Positions 1 through 11,968 of a DNA stretch of 64,000 bases are shown in pieces. This stretch comes from Sphaerolaimus hirsutus (lineage: Eukaryota; Nematoda; Chromadorea; Monhysterida; Sphaerolaimidae): NCBI GenBank assembly GCA_964036195.1, contig OZ038454.1, positions 3,968,001 to 4,032,000 on the forward strand, read 5' to 3'. A program made the position numbers and the translations under genes. Within the stretch, counting starts at the first letter, position 1, and each line of letters begins with the position of its first letter. A model generated the notes under the pieces. It was not told where the DNA came from. It made no database searches and saw only the letters and a list, made by a program, of their open reading frames with translations.

Positions 1-56
1 ACTTTTGCAACCCTCTTTTCCAACCCCCAAAATCAAAATCACAATAAAAAACCCAC

Positions 57-3000
57 CCTTTTCTGCACGGGCACGTGAGGGGGCACGATCATCACATCCA
101 AGGGGGGACCAAACGCAACGTGACCAAAATCGACCCGAAATCGTTCGCAGTACACGCTGAGCCAAGTAATTTGGTCCACCGTGTGCGATTCGGGTAGCTC
201 GATTATTACGTCGTGCCGGCCGGAGTAGCGCTCGTTCATTGCCGTGATGCTGTGGGGGGTTGGGGTTAGGGGGTTAGAGGGGTTGTGTGGACTGTTTTTT
301 TACCCTTGATTTACTCGTACAGGTTTTTTACCCCAGTGACATTCGGGAGAGGGGTCAATTTACCGTATGTCCTCAAATAAGACCACAGGGGAGCTTTTTA
401 CGTAAGTTTTTGAGGGGGGTTATTCAAGGAGAGGAGTCACTTTTTTCATCAGAATATTCGGTACAATTAATTATCAATATATTGTATGAATCGGCTTACA
501 TTAGTTCATAGACCAGAGTGAACTTCCAGAAGTCTAGGGATGAAATCAATGCTAGTGAACGTCAATCGCAAAAAAATACAACGTTACATACATAAAACGT
601 TTTTTACATGCTATGTTCATCCACCAATCAGAGGGATTTTTTCGAGGGGTGAGTTACTTTTTCCTCACAGGGAAAACAGGGCCGACAGGGGGATTATTCA
701 AGTGGAAGTTATTCCAGGGGCCAGTTCCGCAAATTAAGAAGTGAGAAGTAAAATGGCAAATGCGAAGTGAAATGAGAAGGAAATTGGCAAAAGCGAAGGG
801 AATTACTTTTTAATTTTATTTTTTTACTTCGCTTTTGCCAATTTTATTCTCGCAATTCACTTCGCATTTGCCAGTTTACTTCTCACTTCTCAATTTGCGG
901 AACTGGCACCAGGTCACTTATTCGAGGATATACGGTATTCTATAAGAATGGTTACAAAACACACTGATCCAACGTGTCCCGGCCGCGGATGGCCGCTTTA
1001 GCGCCATTTTCGGGCTTCACGTCGCCGCTGCCCACCATGAAGTAGCCATCTGAAAATTTATGTGTTGTGAAAATTAATTAACCTTTGACGCGGCGCATAC
1101 TGCATTTTTTTTTGTGAATGGGAGATAATATGTAAATGTAAAATGTGTACATCAGGGGGCGCTTCCGAGCCCTGTAAAATATCATGTGAAATGTGAAATG
1201 TTAAGTAATGACTAGTCTTCAAAAACTCATCAAAATGTCAAACGCACAGTAATAAAATCTGATATTCTGCATAACATTTCACACAACTTTTTTACACTTT
1301 ACATGCCATTTTACAGGGTGCGGGACTTAACACTTGACCCTGACTGGCCAATTTTGGAATTGGCACCAGCAAGTTTGAATACCGTATTACCTCGAAATAC
1401 CCCCATGGGGGTTCATTTTTTCGCCAGGAAAATTCGAGGGGGGGTCTATTCGAGGTTTTTTTTTATTATTCCGCCAGAAATTTTCGTAAGGATAGTAGTA
1501 AAAATTAGGCATTTTCATACCAAAAACAGGTAATAAATGCGTCCAAACAGGATGTATTTGGACATTTAAACGTAGATTGCTACACAAACAAGTCTATGTG
1601 TATTTAGCTGCGATACAAATAAGCAGTAATAAATACATCATGTACATTGCATACATGATGTACATCATTCTGGAGGGGGGTATTTCGAGGGGGTTAATTC
1701 AAGGGGGATTAATTCGAGGTAATACGGTATACCACAGTTATGACATGGTAAATATTTACGTTTACCCGGAATACCCGGGTATAAATATGTACTTACCTTT
1801 ACGTTGTTCTAAAATATCATTATTTTAACAATTCTGATGTATACCCACAAAAAAACCCAAACCCACCGGGCGCCTTATCTCCGTCGAAAACGAATCCATA
1901 AATCTTGATCGTTTGCTTGTCCATGACCAAAATCGGACCGGAACCCACGCTGTACTCTTTTCCATTCAAAGTGCCGTTGAGAAACTGCGGCCTGGGCACG
2001 GAAACGCCGTCGGGCAAGGGCAAATGCCCGTAACTTCGGGCAAACTGGGGGGCACTCCCAGAGCCTGTAAAAGACCCTGTAAAGTGTCAAATGTCATGTA
2101 AAAGTCCATACAAAGTGTCATGTAAAAGTTCATACAAAGTGTCATGTGTATCCAAATTTTATTTTATCGTATCCAAATATTTTGTTTTTGTATCCAAATC
2201 TCACTTTTAGGCATGAGATTTCAATACAAAAACATAAGATTTGAATACGATAAAATAAGATTAGGATACATGACATTTTACTTTGACACTTTTACATGAC
2301 ATTTGACATTTTACAGAGTCTTTTACAGGGTCTGGGAGTGGCACCTGGCTGCAGTAAAGCCCGACTGATTTGAAGTCGGTCACTCGGTGGTCGTGCGGCA
2401 GGGATAGGACAACTCTGGCGTCGGAATATTTGCCCAGCGAGTGCTCCCTGGGGGGGGGGGTCAATTAGTATTGCAAAAATTTATGGGGGTTTACACTTTT
2501 TAGATGTTTTAACGGGTTTATTGAGAGAGGTTAAATTTTGTTGTTGCAGATTTTATGATATTTTGAACTTTTTCCAACTTTTTTTGTTCAAATCAGGCGA
2601 CTCCAATGTGGGGTTGCCCCACCACAAATATCGGCCAGCTATCTAAATGGGGTAAATTTTTTACGACTGCGCTAGAATCTCGGGGTAAAATAAAAAAAAC
2701 TGCAAAAGAAAAAAGAATACTAACCCAAATTCAAAAGTAGGCAATCTCACGCCGGCAGAGGTCAGCTCCTCCTTGTAATCCGCGTAAAAGTAGAGATCTG
2801 CGATGGTTTTTTATTTATTTTTATTTATTTGTAAAAAATATTATTGTGGGCCCAATTCCGCTAGTGGACAAGTGGCAAGATAAGTGATAAGTGGTAAATA
2901 AAACTGCTATATAATGTTTCAACTAAGTGGCACTATTAAACATTAAGTGGCACTTTCTGGCATTTTTGATTTTGCATTTTTTTACGAAAACGGCTTGTCA

Positions 3001-4603
3001 CTTATTTTAGGAGTTTTCAAGTTATTATACCTGACACTGATAGGTATACCACTGGGTGAAAAATACTTGCTTTTTCAACGACACTGTTTTTTAATATCCG
3101 GTTTCGATACTTGCGTTTTTTATTTAAAAAAATCTGCCATCCCTGCACTTAGGTAACTGAAATTATCAATTACCACTTTTCTTGTCAATTTTCCATTGGC
3201 GGTTCAAACATTTACCATTATTTCGAAACTATTTACATTCCACACAGTGTAAACATAGGATTGGCTGCATTACGCTAAACATCGAACCAAAAATCTAATA
3301 ATTTTATTAAGCCCGGTAAAATGCGCATGCGACTTTCGACAAATTTTGGCAACTTTTCAATCCTGCTTACCGTGGCAGAATTCTGGCTGCAGAAATGCTG
3401 CAGTCGGCAAAAAATGGCCAATAAGTATTTATCATGTCAAAATATTTACGTTTTGGCGCTGCAAACACTAGTTTACTGCCAGTAAACTAAAAATTGGGTA
3501 ACTCGTAAATCGACTTTGAATGGGACTAGAGTTTGCTGGAATTTGATGTTCGTCAACTAGTTGTTGGAGAGTAAACGAATATAGTTGACACGAACTTTGA
3601 TGTCAACTAGTGTGTGGAGGCCCTTTGAACACCCCCACAATTTTTACTCATCAGATCACAATCGCGGTAGACTTTTTATCGCACTTTCTACCACCACAAA
3701 AACTTTTGTCAAAAGTCTGCACTCAGTGGTGCCATCCCGCCAGACATCTTATTCCATTTTATGTCGAAGAAAAGTGTGCCGGGGTTCAAGGACAAAAACT
3801 TTTCATCGTGTCAAGAGCGAAATTGTAAATATGCGAGAAAGGGAAATTAAAAAGTGCCGCGTGAAAAATTTCCATTGATACGAGGATATTGAATTTTCCG
3901 TACAACTAGAGCCAATCCCGGACCGTGTAAAATAAAATGTTAAATGTCATGGAACAAAGTGTCAAATGCAGGGGCTTCGAAAGGGGGGGTTAAGGGAGGG
4001 GATTACCCCCCCCCCAAACCGCCCAGCTATCTATCTATCCCGGAGGCCGCTCAGCTATCTATCTATCACGGAGGCAAAATTTTGGGCTACTACCCCCTAA
4101 ACCCCAAACCCCAACCCCCAGAAAAATTTTCAGCTATCTATCCCTCCGGAGGAGCGATTTGCTATCTATCCAACCACTCGCAGGGTTGAAATACAAGATA
4201 CCCCTGGTAAAATGTCATGTACAATACACTGTAAAATGTCCACACAAAAAAAAACACATTTTTTGTTGGATTTTTAATATTTTATATTATTTTTGACAGC
4301 GTGTAGAGCATTCGTGGCACCTTGGCTTGAACGTCAATTACAATAAAACATTTTATAACAAACAGAAAAAAATCTGAAAAAACTCACCCGGCGCGTCAGC
4401 ATTATAGGTAAATCCAATCACTTGAAGGCAGGTATTATTCACCAGAAAAATATCTCCCTTTATGCCGACCCCCTGGGGGTCTGGCAAGCTGCCAAGTGGC
4501 ACACCGTATTCACTTTTCGGTTTCGGTTCCGATAAAACAGAATTGGTGTCTTCTATTTCGGTGGGAGTTTGCCCGGTGCCAACTGAGGCGGAAAATGCAT
4601 AGC
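57..4603 (-). CDS. Tandem DM13-domain protein (Skeletor-like), partial
   Basis: Six exons join in frame: 4388-4603, 2725-2797, 2345-2447, 1867-2044, 965-1049 and 57-249. Donor/acceptor phases agree at every junction (1, 2, 0, 1, 2). The product has two DM13 domains in tandem. The first runs from DIFLVNNTCLQVIGFTYNAD through LYFYADYKEEL and KYSDARVVLSLP to VGLYCSQFARSYGHL. The second runs from FLNGTLNG and IKIYGFVFDGDKAPDGYFMV through YSGRHDVIIELP to ITWLSVYCERFRVDFGHV. Known family facts: DM13 occurs in animal extracellular or membrane proteins such as Drosophila Skeletor, usually before a DOMON domain. No DOMON is visible, because the gene leaves the window at the left edge. The first exon seen starts in phase 1, so at least one 5' exon, probably with a signal peptide, is missing and was not found. 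The intron between 2345-2447 and 1867-2044 is an introner that splits the first DM13 domain. The donor at 2725 (gttagt) was chosen because it keeps frame and gives SAGVRLP, the usual DM13 middle. Function is inferred only: secreted or surface protein. Confidence 0.85.
361..937. mobile_element. TA-bounded foldback element, TACCGTATGTCCTC tips
   Basis: The left end TACCGTATGTCCTCAAATAA is mirrored at the right end by TTCGAGGATATACGGTA. The interior has G-rich 'ttattcaaggggg' stretches typical of this family throughout the window. It lies in the last visible intron of the DM13 gene (250-964), and a family B introner copy sits inside it at 718-909. No transposase is present, so it is non-autonomous. 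Confidence 0.7.
718..909 (-). mobile_element. Introner family B copy, not at an exon edge
   Basis: Palindromic element with GGGCCAGTTCCGC at the left and GCGGAACTGGCAC at the right, flanked by CAG on both sides (715-717 and 910-912), which fits a 3-bp target duplication. On the minus strand the GT tip is upstream. It lies inside another foldback element within an intron, so it makes no intron of its own here. Confidence 0.75.
1156..1370. mobile_element. Degenerate introner family A copy
   Basis: The left part (GGGGCGCTTCCGAGCCCTGT, then AAAAT) and right part (CATTTTACAGGGTGCGGGAC, then a second arm ending in TTGGCACCAG) match family A with divergence and an extra arm. It lies in the DM13-gene intron 1050-1866. 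The ends are approximate. Confidence 0.5.
1380..1731. mobile_element. TA-bounded foldback element, TACCGTATTACCTCGAA tips
   Basis: TACCGTATTACCTCGAAATA at the left is matched by TTCGAGGTAATACGGTA at the right, an almost perfect inverted repeat. The interior carries G-rich 'attcgaggggg' motifs. It sits in the same DM13-gene intron as the degenerate family A copy. No ORF of note. Confidence 0.75.
2045..2344 (-). mobile_element. Introner family A, forming an entire intron (300 bp)
   Basis: Removing exactly this element joins VGLYCSQ to FARSYGHLPLP and restores a standard DM13 domain in phase 0. On the minus strand the intron starts CCAG|GTGCCACTCCCAGACCCTGT and ends GGCTCTGGGAGTGCCCCCCAG|TTT. 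The element is an inverted repeat of those arms with an AT-rich centre that includes extra 'tatccaaat' units. The donor GT is the element's own tip; the acceptor AG lies in the repeated CAG. Confidence 0.9.
2849..3190. repeat. Family C-like foldback (degenerate introner relative)
   Basis: The left arm CCAATTCCGCTAGTGGACAA begins a run of 'aagtggcaag/gataagtgg' units and the right arm has 'taccacttttcttgtcaatt'. This is the interior of family C, whose exact-intron member is 49877-50195. The right tip is eroded. It lies in the DM13-gene intron 2798-4387. Confidence 0.5.
3971..4215. repeat. 'CTATCTATC' C/G-rich repeat inside a family A remnant
   Basis: A block of cccccc runs, repeated 'cagctatctatctatc' and 'ctccggagg' palindromes. 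Fuller copies lie at 10708-11258, 27411-27908 and 30236-30570. Family A arm fragments (GTGTAAAATAAAATG at about 3924; 'gtaaaatgtcatg' at about 4205) flank it, so it seems to have inserted into a family A element. The rest of the intron (about 3190-3970) shows nothing I recognise. Confidence 0.55.
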
Positions 4604-4799
4604 CTGAACAAGAAAGATAGAGTTGTTAAAAGTACCAGTTTTTTCAATGTACGCGTAAATGTTGAGTATTTCAAATTTACTTTGCTCAATTTACTAAAAT
4701 GTAATTTATCATGATTTTTTCAAAGATTTCCTAACAAATTTCAGTTTACATGTGGAAACTAATTTGCAGAGGTACTTGCCATATACACGTTATAAACAG

Positions 4800-5072
4800 G
4801 TATACTCCGCGGACCGCACGGTATGCATTTTTCTGAAGGAAACACTCCATCATGACGCAATAATAAAAAAAAATTGGTCCAAAAATAGTAAAAAATTATT
4901 TCAGGCACGAAACATCTGTTGGTAGTAAATATTTACATGTAAATACATGACTCCACCTTTTATTTTTCAGATATTTTTTTGTGAAAGTGCGCACATAAGT
5001 ATCCTGTTCATGCGTTATCAACTAAGACATAAGTAATTTTTGGCGCGTACTTTGTGGTCCGCCGAGTTTATC
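4800..5072. mobile_element. 'TATACTCSGCGGACC' foldback element
   Basis: The left tip TATACTCCGCGGACCGCA is mirrored by TGTGGTCCGCCGAGTTTA at the right. Related tips recur at about 10024, 25135-25370, 43465-45009, 54797-55058, 56960 and 62400, often followed by 'ttcctccgaaaaaatg', so this is a shared short non-autonomous family. No coding capacity. Confidence 0.65.
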
Positions 5073-6496
5073 CATAATAGAAGCAACAAAATGAGATTAA
5101 CATAAAGCTAGTTACTGACCCGCGGCGTCAATTCTCAATCGAATTTTAATTGAAAGTTTGTTAAAATTTTAATTGTGAACTCGTGCAAATGAATTGCAAA
5201 ACAATTGAATCAAGGCAACATTGGCACACTTTCAATAACTGAGAAGAATTGACCACTGAGAGCAATTTACAATTTGAAATTTGAAAGAAAATTCATTGCC
5301 TCATTCCCAAAATTTCAAAGAGTTACAAGACCTTCCAAAAATTTAAAAAAATGCAGAGACGGTCCCCCACCAAATCCCCAGTTACCACACATTCCATAAA
5401 TTCCACTAATCAATCATATTTATATTTACTACTCGTGAAAAATGTTGCAAGAAACGTTACATTTACGTTACGTTTACTGTACAGAAACAATGGAGCACAA
5501 AAGAATTTTCGAAATCAATTGACCTTCGCGTGAACTGAAGATCATAAACGACCTTGGATGCGTATTAATTCTTTGAAGATTTTGGGGTGGAAGGGTTGGT
5601 GTTTAAAAAACTATATAGGTATTGTAAAAAGACGTTTTTGACACGTTTTAAAAACAGCTTAAAGTTGAAGTTTTTATGAGGTTCAGCTAGGTTACCCACA
5701 TTCGCGTACTTGGCCGTACTTCCCCATACATGACAACACAATAGCCATAAAAAACGCTATTTGACAAGTACACCAAATGTCAACTGGTTCCCATCCCAAT
5801 TCAAAGCTTGCTGACCATAACACAGATTGTACGTAATTGTACGTGAGTACAGCTTCATTTGCAACATGAATAAACATTTCTGCATGTGAACGTCGTTCGT
5901 CGGCTCCATTGAATTAGGATCTCAACCAGTTGACGTTTGGTACCGTGGTCAACTAGTGAATGTGTGCGGGACTATCATTTTTCTAATTTTCACCCGTAAT
6001 CAAATAATGTCAAATTCGATACACAATCGAATATCGAACCGAAAATTGAACATTCAAAATCGTCAAACACGGTCAAAATTCATTCAAGGTCAAAAAAACG
6101 AACCGATGGCGGCAAAAAGGTGAGCCAATTCCAGCGTGATTGGCCGCATAATTGTCAAATAACAGCAGATAATTTATGTCAATTTGGAAAAGTGCCAAGA
6201 AGTAAAAATCGGTCACAGGATAAATTTCACAGGCAGATTCCCCGCCGGACAAAAGCGAAGTATCTCGTTGAATTTTTCTGCGAGAAATGTTGCATTTTTA
6301 GTCGCAAAAATCAAATTTCGAAAGGTGTCAAGTGAACAATACGAAATTGCCGAACATTAATTCCTACTTAATTGTGGGAAAAAGGCAATAATAAAGTGTA
6401 CTGCGAACTAGTTATACGTCACAAATTGACGCGGAAAAAACTTATGATTGACCCTCATGAAAACAAAAAGGTACAGTTTGTAAGAGCGATTTCCAT
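5073..6496. other. Stretch with no gene recognised
   Basis: AT-rich sequence. A 'gtcaactggt/accagttgac' foldback spans roughly 5755-5960 and ends in 'tcaactagtgaatgtgtgcggg'. Open frames here are short and lack splice-consistent partners. Confidence 0.5.
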
Positions 6497-7224
6497 TTTT
6501 CATCCCGTACGGTTTACATGCTCACGGTTTTCATGCCATTCTGTGTCACTTTACTAGCTGAGTGTGACACTTTACTTGCTACTCTACTGTGCCAGTTTTC
6601 ATCCAAAGTATAACACTTTACTAGCTTGAAGTATGCCACTTTTCAAGCCAAAGTTGTGTGTTTTGCTCCAATTTACTATTTTACATGAAATGTGGCATAC
6701 TGTATTTCTTCTAATAGAAGGGCATCTCCAATAGAAGGTACATAGTAAAACTGATGGAAGCGCTGATGTCAGACAGTTCCATCATTTAGTATGGTATGTA
6801 GGTAGTAAAAATTTTGATATCGTTGTTATTGTTCTTTTCAAATACTCTATGAATTGTTTCGAATGATGCTTAATAAAGACTGGTCAGTATGCCCTGTACA
6901 ATGTTGGTGACATTTGAAGAAAATGTCTGAAAAGATGACGAAAAAAATAGAAGGGCAATCTTCAATAGAAAGGTGGGTAAAAAAGTTGTTGAAAAATAGA
7001 AGGGCGCCGTTCTATTAGACGAAATACGGTATTTAGTGGCGTGTATGTGGCTTGTAAACCGTAATACTTTGGCACGTAAAGTGGTATACTCTGGCATGAA
7101 AAGTGACACATAAATTTGACATGTAAAAACATGTCTGGGGCTTGAAAACCGCACGTTTCAGCAAGTAAAACGGAGCATTTTAGATGAAAAACGTGAGCAT
7201 GTAAACCGTAAGGGATGAAAAACG
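6497..7224. mobile_element. Foldback element with a nested foldback
   Basis: Outer arms TACGGTTTACATGCTCACGG near 6508 and CGTGAGCATGTAAACCGTAA near 7190 are inverted copies. Inside, 6699-7034 is a second element with TACTGTATTTCTTCTAATAG at the left and CTATTAGACGAAATACGGTA at the right. The same inner family occurs at 39882-40249. Confidence 0.65.
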
Positions 7225-8017
7225 GAACACACTCGTTTGTAATGCGGTTTGAAAATTAAAACAAAAGACACCAAAAAATCACGATAAACAGTCAAGGAAG
7301 TGACTAAAAATTGTCCAAACAATGAAATAAATGATCATTCAAAAAGCTTCTACAGCAAGGCATTTGGCAATGTTTACACATGAGATACATGGCCACAGAT
7401 AGTGTTTTTAAAATGGCGCCAAGAAAACATCGCGCCAAAAATATTATAACACAAATTGGTGCCACTGTTAAAGAGTGCAGCGCCAAAGAAAATAGCGCCT
7501 AGGAAAAAAAACTGAAGATTTACCGTACCGTAAAGGTTACCGAAAAATGGAAGGTTTGCCGTATTACACCATTTGCGGTACGGTAAATTGTGCCACCCAC
7601 CCAGTCCCAGGCGCCATTAATCCAACGCCTACTGAATTTACTGGGTGGCCCATTTAAAAATTCCTAAATTTCCATCCAACCCAGATGGAACACCCTGTAG
7701 CAATAATCCCTTTGCACATGCAGTAAGCCGAGCAATTTTACTCGGAAGCTTCTTGCATGTGCACGCGCCACCAGGGGCCCAATTCAATGAAAATATAAGG
7801 CGCCAGACACATGAAATATTGTCTGAAAAAGCGTGATTTGGGTGCAAAATTTCATTCACTTTCGCGCTAAACACACACTCTGGTGTCAACTGGTTTTGTG
7901 GTCAATTCAGATTTTAGTTGACGTGTTGCATGCAGGACAATTTTGAATTTCGATGCGGCAACGTCGAATGTGCATTTGAACATCGTGACCCACCAACTAA
8001 ATCTCCATGGAAACCTG

Positions 8018-8186
8018 GTGCCAGTTCCGCAAATTGAGAAGTAAAATTGTAAAAGCGAAGTAAAGTGGCAAAAGCGTAGTGAAATGGCAAGAGAATTGGC
8101 AAAAGTGAAGGAAAAATAAAAAGTGAGTTCTCTTCGCTTTTGCCATTTTACTTCTCAATTCACTTCTCAATTTACGGAACTGGCCC
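8018..8186 (+). mobile_element. Introner family B copy, intergenic
   Basis: GTGCCAGTTCCGCAAATTGA at the left and ACGGAACTGGCCC plus CAG at the right, with a palindromic interior of 'gaagtgaaatggcaaaagcg' type. It has both splice-competent tips (GT donor, CCCCAG end) in plus orientation, but no flanking coding sequence was found. It sits between two 'gtcaactggt' foldback arms (about 7873-8245). Confidence 0.75.
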
Positions 8187-8289
8187 CAGCTCAGCCCAGT
8201 TGACACCTGAATCAGGTGACCTGATGTCATCGTCAACTGGTATTTGTAGCGCCTTACTCAGGTGTCAGGCGCCTTAGGTTCCAAATGAA

Positions 8290-10226
8290 TTTGGCTCCGG
8301 AGGCATCCCTTTTATGGCTCAAGAAAACCGCTGCCCAATTGGGTTCAGCCGAAAGATAAATACAAGGGAACGGATATGGGATACACAACTACATGGATGT
8401 ATTTTTATCTGCTTTTGAGGAACATCTCAGGGGGTTCTGTATTTAGGGGGTTCAGATATGCCCCCCTCCAACAAAATATCTCGCCGTTAAGACATGTTTT
8501 TATGGAGCCCTAACTCAAGTTTTTGAGTGTGGTAAAGTCGCACAAAATCTCAATTTTATGCTTGAGTATGGTGTGAAAATCATTTTTTAAAAATTGATTC
8601 GCTTATGTATAATACACAAAAAAGAATGGCGCCAGTTTGACGGCCACTTTTTCGAGAAAAAAATCACCCCTCAAAATGAAAAAAAATAAATACCTGTCAA
8701 ACCGCATTAAAAGCCAATTTTTTTGCAAATCGGGGCCACTCTCAGTCAAATCAGATCAAAAGACAAAAATAGAAGCAAAACAATCCCAAAAAGTCAAGTC
8801 TCCCAAAACATCAATCATCCAGCATGATATGATGCCCCGATATGAGAAAATAATGCCTGTCCGTTCGGGAACACATGAAATGCTGCATGGAGACCCCATC
8901 TGTGCAAGCATTTAGGCCATAATGTCATAACAAATTTGCCCAGCCACCCATGTGCTTGTGCAACCATTGTGCAAAGTAGGTAGAGTTGGCAAGAATTTTT
9001 TTTCAAATGCAATTTTTTCTTTAAAGAACAACAAGAGTATAGGGGAGGAAAAATCTATTCTTAAAGTGACTAATTTTAAAAACATTTTGAATTATTTTTT
9101 AAAGAAGTAAATAATTTTTTACATTTTCTTAAAGTAGTAAAAGTGCAACAATAAGTGTGTATGATGCAGTATAAATACTTGGCTGCTACTATGTATACAG
9201 TTGTATATGTCCCTAGCTGTGGAGTAACCAAAAAGAACAGCAATGATTTCTGATAAGAAATCATTTTTATGCAATATAATTTTGCCTTATACCTTTATGT
9301 TGGTTTCAGTTGGAAATCAAACTTTTCCTTATGATAGCAGTAATTTCAAATCAGAAAAAACCCATACATTTGCAGTGATATTTGCTACATTAGAAACGTG
9401 TTGATCATATTGCTGAATTATATTATAAACTAGCTTATCTGCAAAAAAAATTTAAACCTGTCAACTAAAAAAATATTTTGTCAACGCTAGTGCTAAACGA
9501 ACGCAAGCCGTGCACTGAACGTTTATGTAATGGACTGAGATTGAGAGTAAACTGAACGCTTTCAAATGTGCTCGAGAGGTCACCGCAGGCAAAAGCATGT
9601 GAATTTGGTTTTGACCACTTAAAACATTCTTAGCAGTGTGCAAATATGAACAGATTCACAATACAATTATTTAGAGCAAACAAAAAACATACATAGGTAA
9701 ATACACATATCTTAGATCATGAATAAATATTGCATAATGACAACTCAAAGAATGATCAAATATGATGCATGTAGACAAATTTGGAAGGTTGCCAAATTGC
9801 ACCTGTCCACCGAGCACACATCACATGCACATGTTCACGTCAAAATTCACATGCACGCTCAATCTGATGCAGTATTCACATGCAGCAATTAGTAGACGGC
9901 TGGCAAATGGCCCCTGCGATGGCTTTCAACCTTAAATCGACCCGACCCGACCCGACCCGTCAAGACCCGAGTTTGGGGTGGTTAATGAATTTATTTGTTT
10001 ACAAAAAGCCGGCTAATATATTTAGGTATACTCGGCGGACATCAGACTTTGCATGGAAACGTACCATAAAACAACGGAATAACGAACCAAAAATTATACA
10101 GTTTTTATCATAATATTTCCCTTTTACTATGGAAAAATTAATGACGAAATTTATCACAAGATTACATTCATTGAAATATGGTATATGCTTCACTCAGTAT
10201 ATGAGCTTTTTCTAAGTGAAGAATGG
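8290..10226. other. Stretch with no gene recognised
   Basis: AT-rich unique-looking sequence. The open frame at 8637-8915 (+) is Lys/Ser-rich with no motif I know and no splice partner. 9930-9965 holds a short 'cccgacccga' run. Nothing else is supported. Confidence 0.4.
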
Positions 10227-10386
10227 CCCTACACACGTCAGTTGACATCGACACCAAATGTCAACTGGTTCCGTTCCCAATTCAAAGCTGGCGTTTGAAC
10301 GTCGTTCGCCGGCTCGTCAGCAACCTTTGTATCGGGATCGTCACCAGTTGACATTTGGTGTCGATGTCAACTAGCGTGTGTGGGCC
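10227..10386. mobile_element. Foldback element, CCCTACACACG / CGTGTGTGGG tips
   Basis: About 160 bp with near-perfect arms: GTTGACATCGACACCAAATG at the left and its reverse complement at the right, bounded by CCCTACACACGTCAG and CTAGCGTGTGTGGG. The tips resemble the larger elements at 22769-23006 and 39989-40228. Confidence 0.7.
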
Positions 10387-10707
10387 CAATGCAACAAAAA
10401 GCAAGCAAAATCACCAAATACGGGTGGAAAATAGCTTAAAAATAGGCATATAAATCAGCTCCAGAATCCAGATTGCAGAAAATGACAAAAAGTTTCAATG
10501 AGTGATTTTGTCTCAAAAATTTGTGGGAAAAATCATTCAAAATTTCTCGGGTCAAATCGGGTTTATATTCGGGCATTCTTCCCAGGTCTATTTGCTGGCA
10601 CCATGACTCATACAGATTTAGTGCCATATCATGATTCAGCGCAAAATGCATGTGCTGTTTGATATATTCACCGCCTTTACATAGGATCCTAACAATAAAG
10701 TCACACA

Positions 10708-11258
10708 TCCAGGGGTATCTTGAATTTTGACCCTCCGAGTGGTTGGATAGATAGCAAATCGCTCCTCCGGAGGGATAGATAGCTGAAAAATTTTCTGGGG
10801 GGGGGGGGTTGGGGGGGGTTTGGGGGGGGGGTTGTGGTGGTTCGATATATAGGCTTTTTCGGGGCATAGAAGGAAGAAAAGGGTTAAAAATCGCTAAAAG
10901 TAGGTGTAAAATAGCTCAAAATGGGTATACAAGAGCATATAGTACTTAAAATAGCTGAAAATAGGCAGTTAGACGCATGAACCAGTGATTTTGGAGGTGA
11001 AAATCTATATATAGGTATGAAAAATAGCGACTTTGAGCGAAAATTGGGGTATAGTTTCTGAAAAATCGCTCCAGATAGGTAGATAGCTGAGCGATTTGGG
11101 GGGGGGGGTTTAGGGGGTAGTAGCCCAAAATTTTGCCTCCGGGATAGATAGATAGCTGAGCGGCCTCCGGGATAGATAGATAGCTGGGCGGTTTGGGGGG
11201 GGGGGGGGGTAACCCCCCCCCCCAACCCCCCCCCCCCCCCCCATTCGAGACCCCTGCA
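10708..11258. repeat. 'CTATCTATC' repeat element, long copy
   Basis: Begins 'ccaggggtatcttgaatttt' and ends 'cattcgagacccctgcac'. It contains gatagatag units, a CTCCGGAGG palindrome and long G/C runs near 10800 and 11195-11242. The Pro/Gly-rich open frames here are artefacts of those runs. Confidence 0.65.
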
Positions 11259-11545
11259 CACATCACATGTTACAAAATGCACCAAATTCAACAAAAGTGA
11301 AAGTGGATGGTATGGAGAAAACAATTTTTTCAAGCAGCTTGATAAGTTTAAAAAAACTTTTTTTATAAAAATTAGTTGAAAGATTGAAGTGCCTTCTCTA
11401 GTCAGAGCAATGTAATGTGATGAAAGATTTTTCTGGGGTTTTTACTAAAATGGTATATGGTAGATTTAACTACAAACTGTGCGGTCATTTGGAATTAATA
11501 AAGATCTGACATGATGTTGATGATTATGATCTATGTGTTGCATTG

Positions 11546-11968
11546 CAGGGCCGTATCCAGGGGGGCGGGGGGGGGGGGCTGCAGCCCCCCCCCCTTTCCT
11601 GGGGTGAGACCAGAAAGTGTCCGGAAAATGCGACTTTTTCTAATATCAGCGTTAAAAATTTTGCGCGCAAGCGCGCATTTTTCACCAGACATGAGATATC
11701 ATCATCAGATTTGCTCACAGTGGCTGGAAATCGCTAAAATGCACTCAATGGTGTCCTTTTTGCTGTATTTGTATGAATATTTACATATTTATACATCGTT
11801 TCATGGCGCTGGCGCCAACGCCAACGGCGCCATTGCGTGACGCCTACTATGGCGCCAGCGCCATTCCGTAGGTAATATTTTAGGGGGGGGGGCTGAGCCC
11901 CCCCCACGTTCGCCGGCCTCCGTAAACAAGCAGCCCCCCCCCGCTCAAAAACCCTGGATACGTCCCTG
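11546..11968. mobile_element. hAT-like non-autonomous element, CAGGGCCGTATCCAGG tips
   Basis: Left tip CAGGGCCGTATCCAGG and right tip CCTGGATACGTCCCTG are inverted repeats, with G/C hairpins just inside. The 24688-25093 copy has a clean 8-bp target duplication. Here the flanks match only with an offset ('atgtgttg'). No transposase ORF. Confidence 0.7.

Noticed and set aside
10708-11333. Pro/Gly-rich frames on the minus strand
   Set aside because: They read through G/C homopolymer runs of a repeat element also present at three other places.
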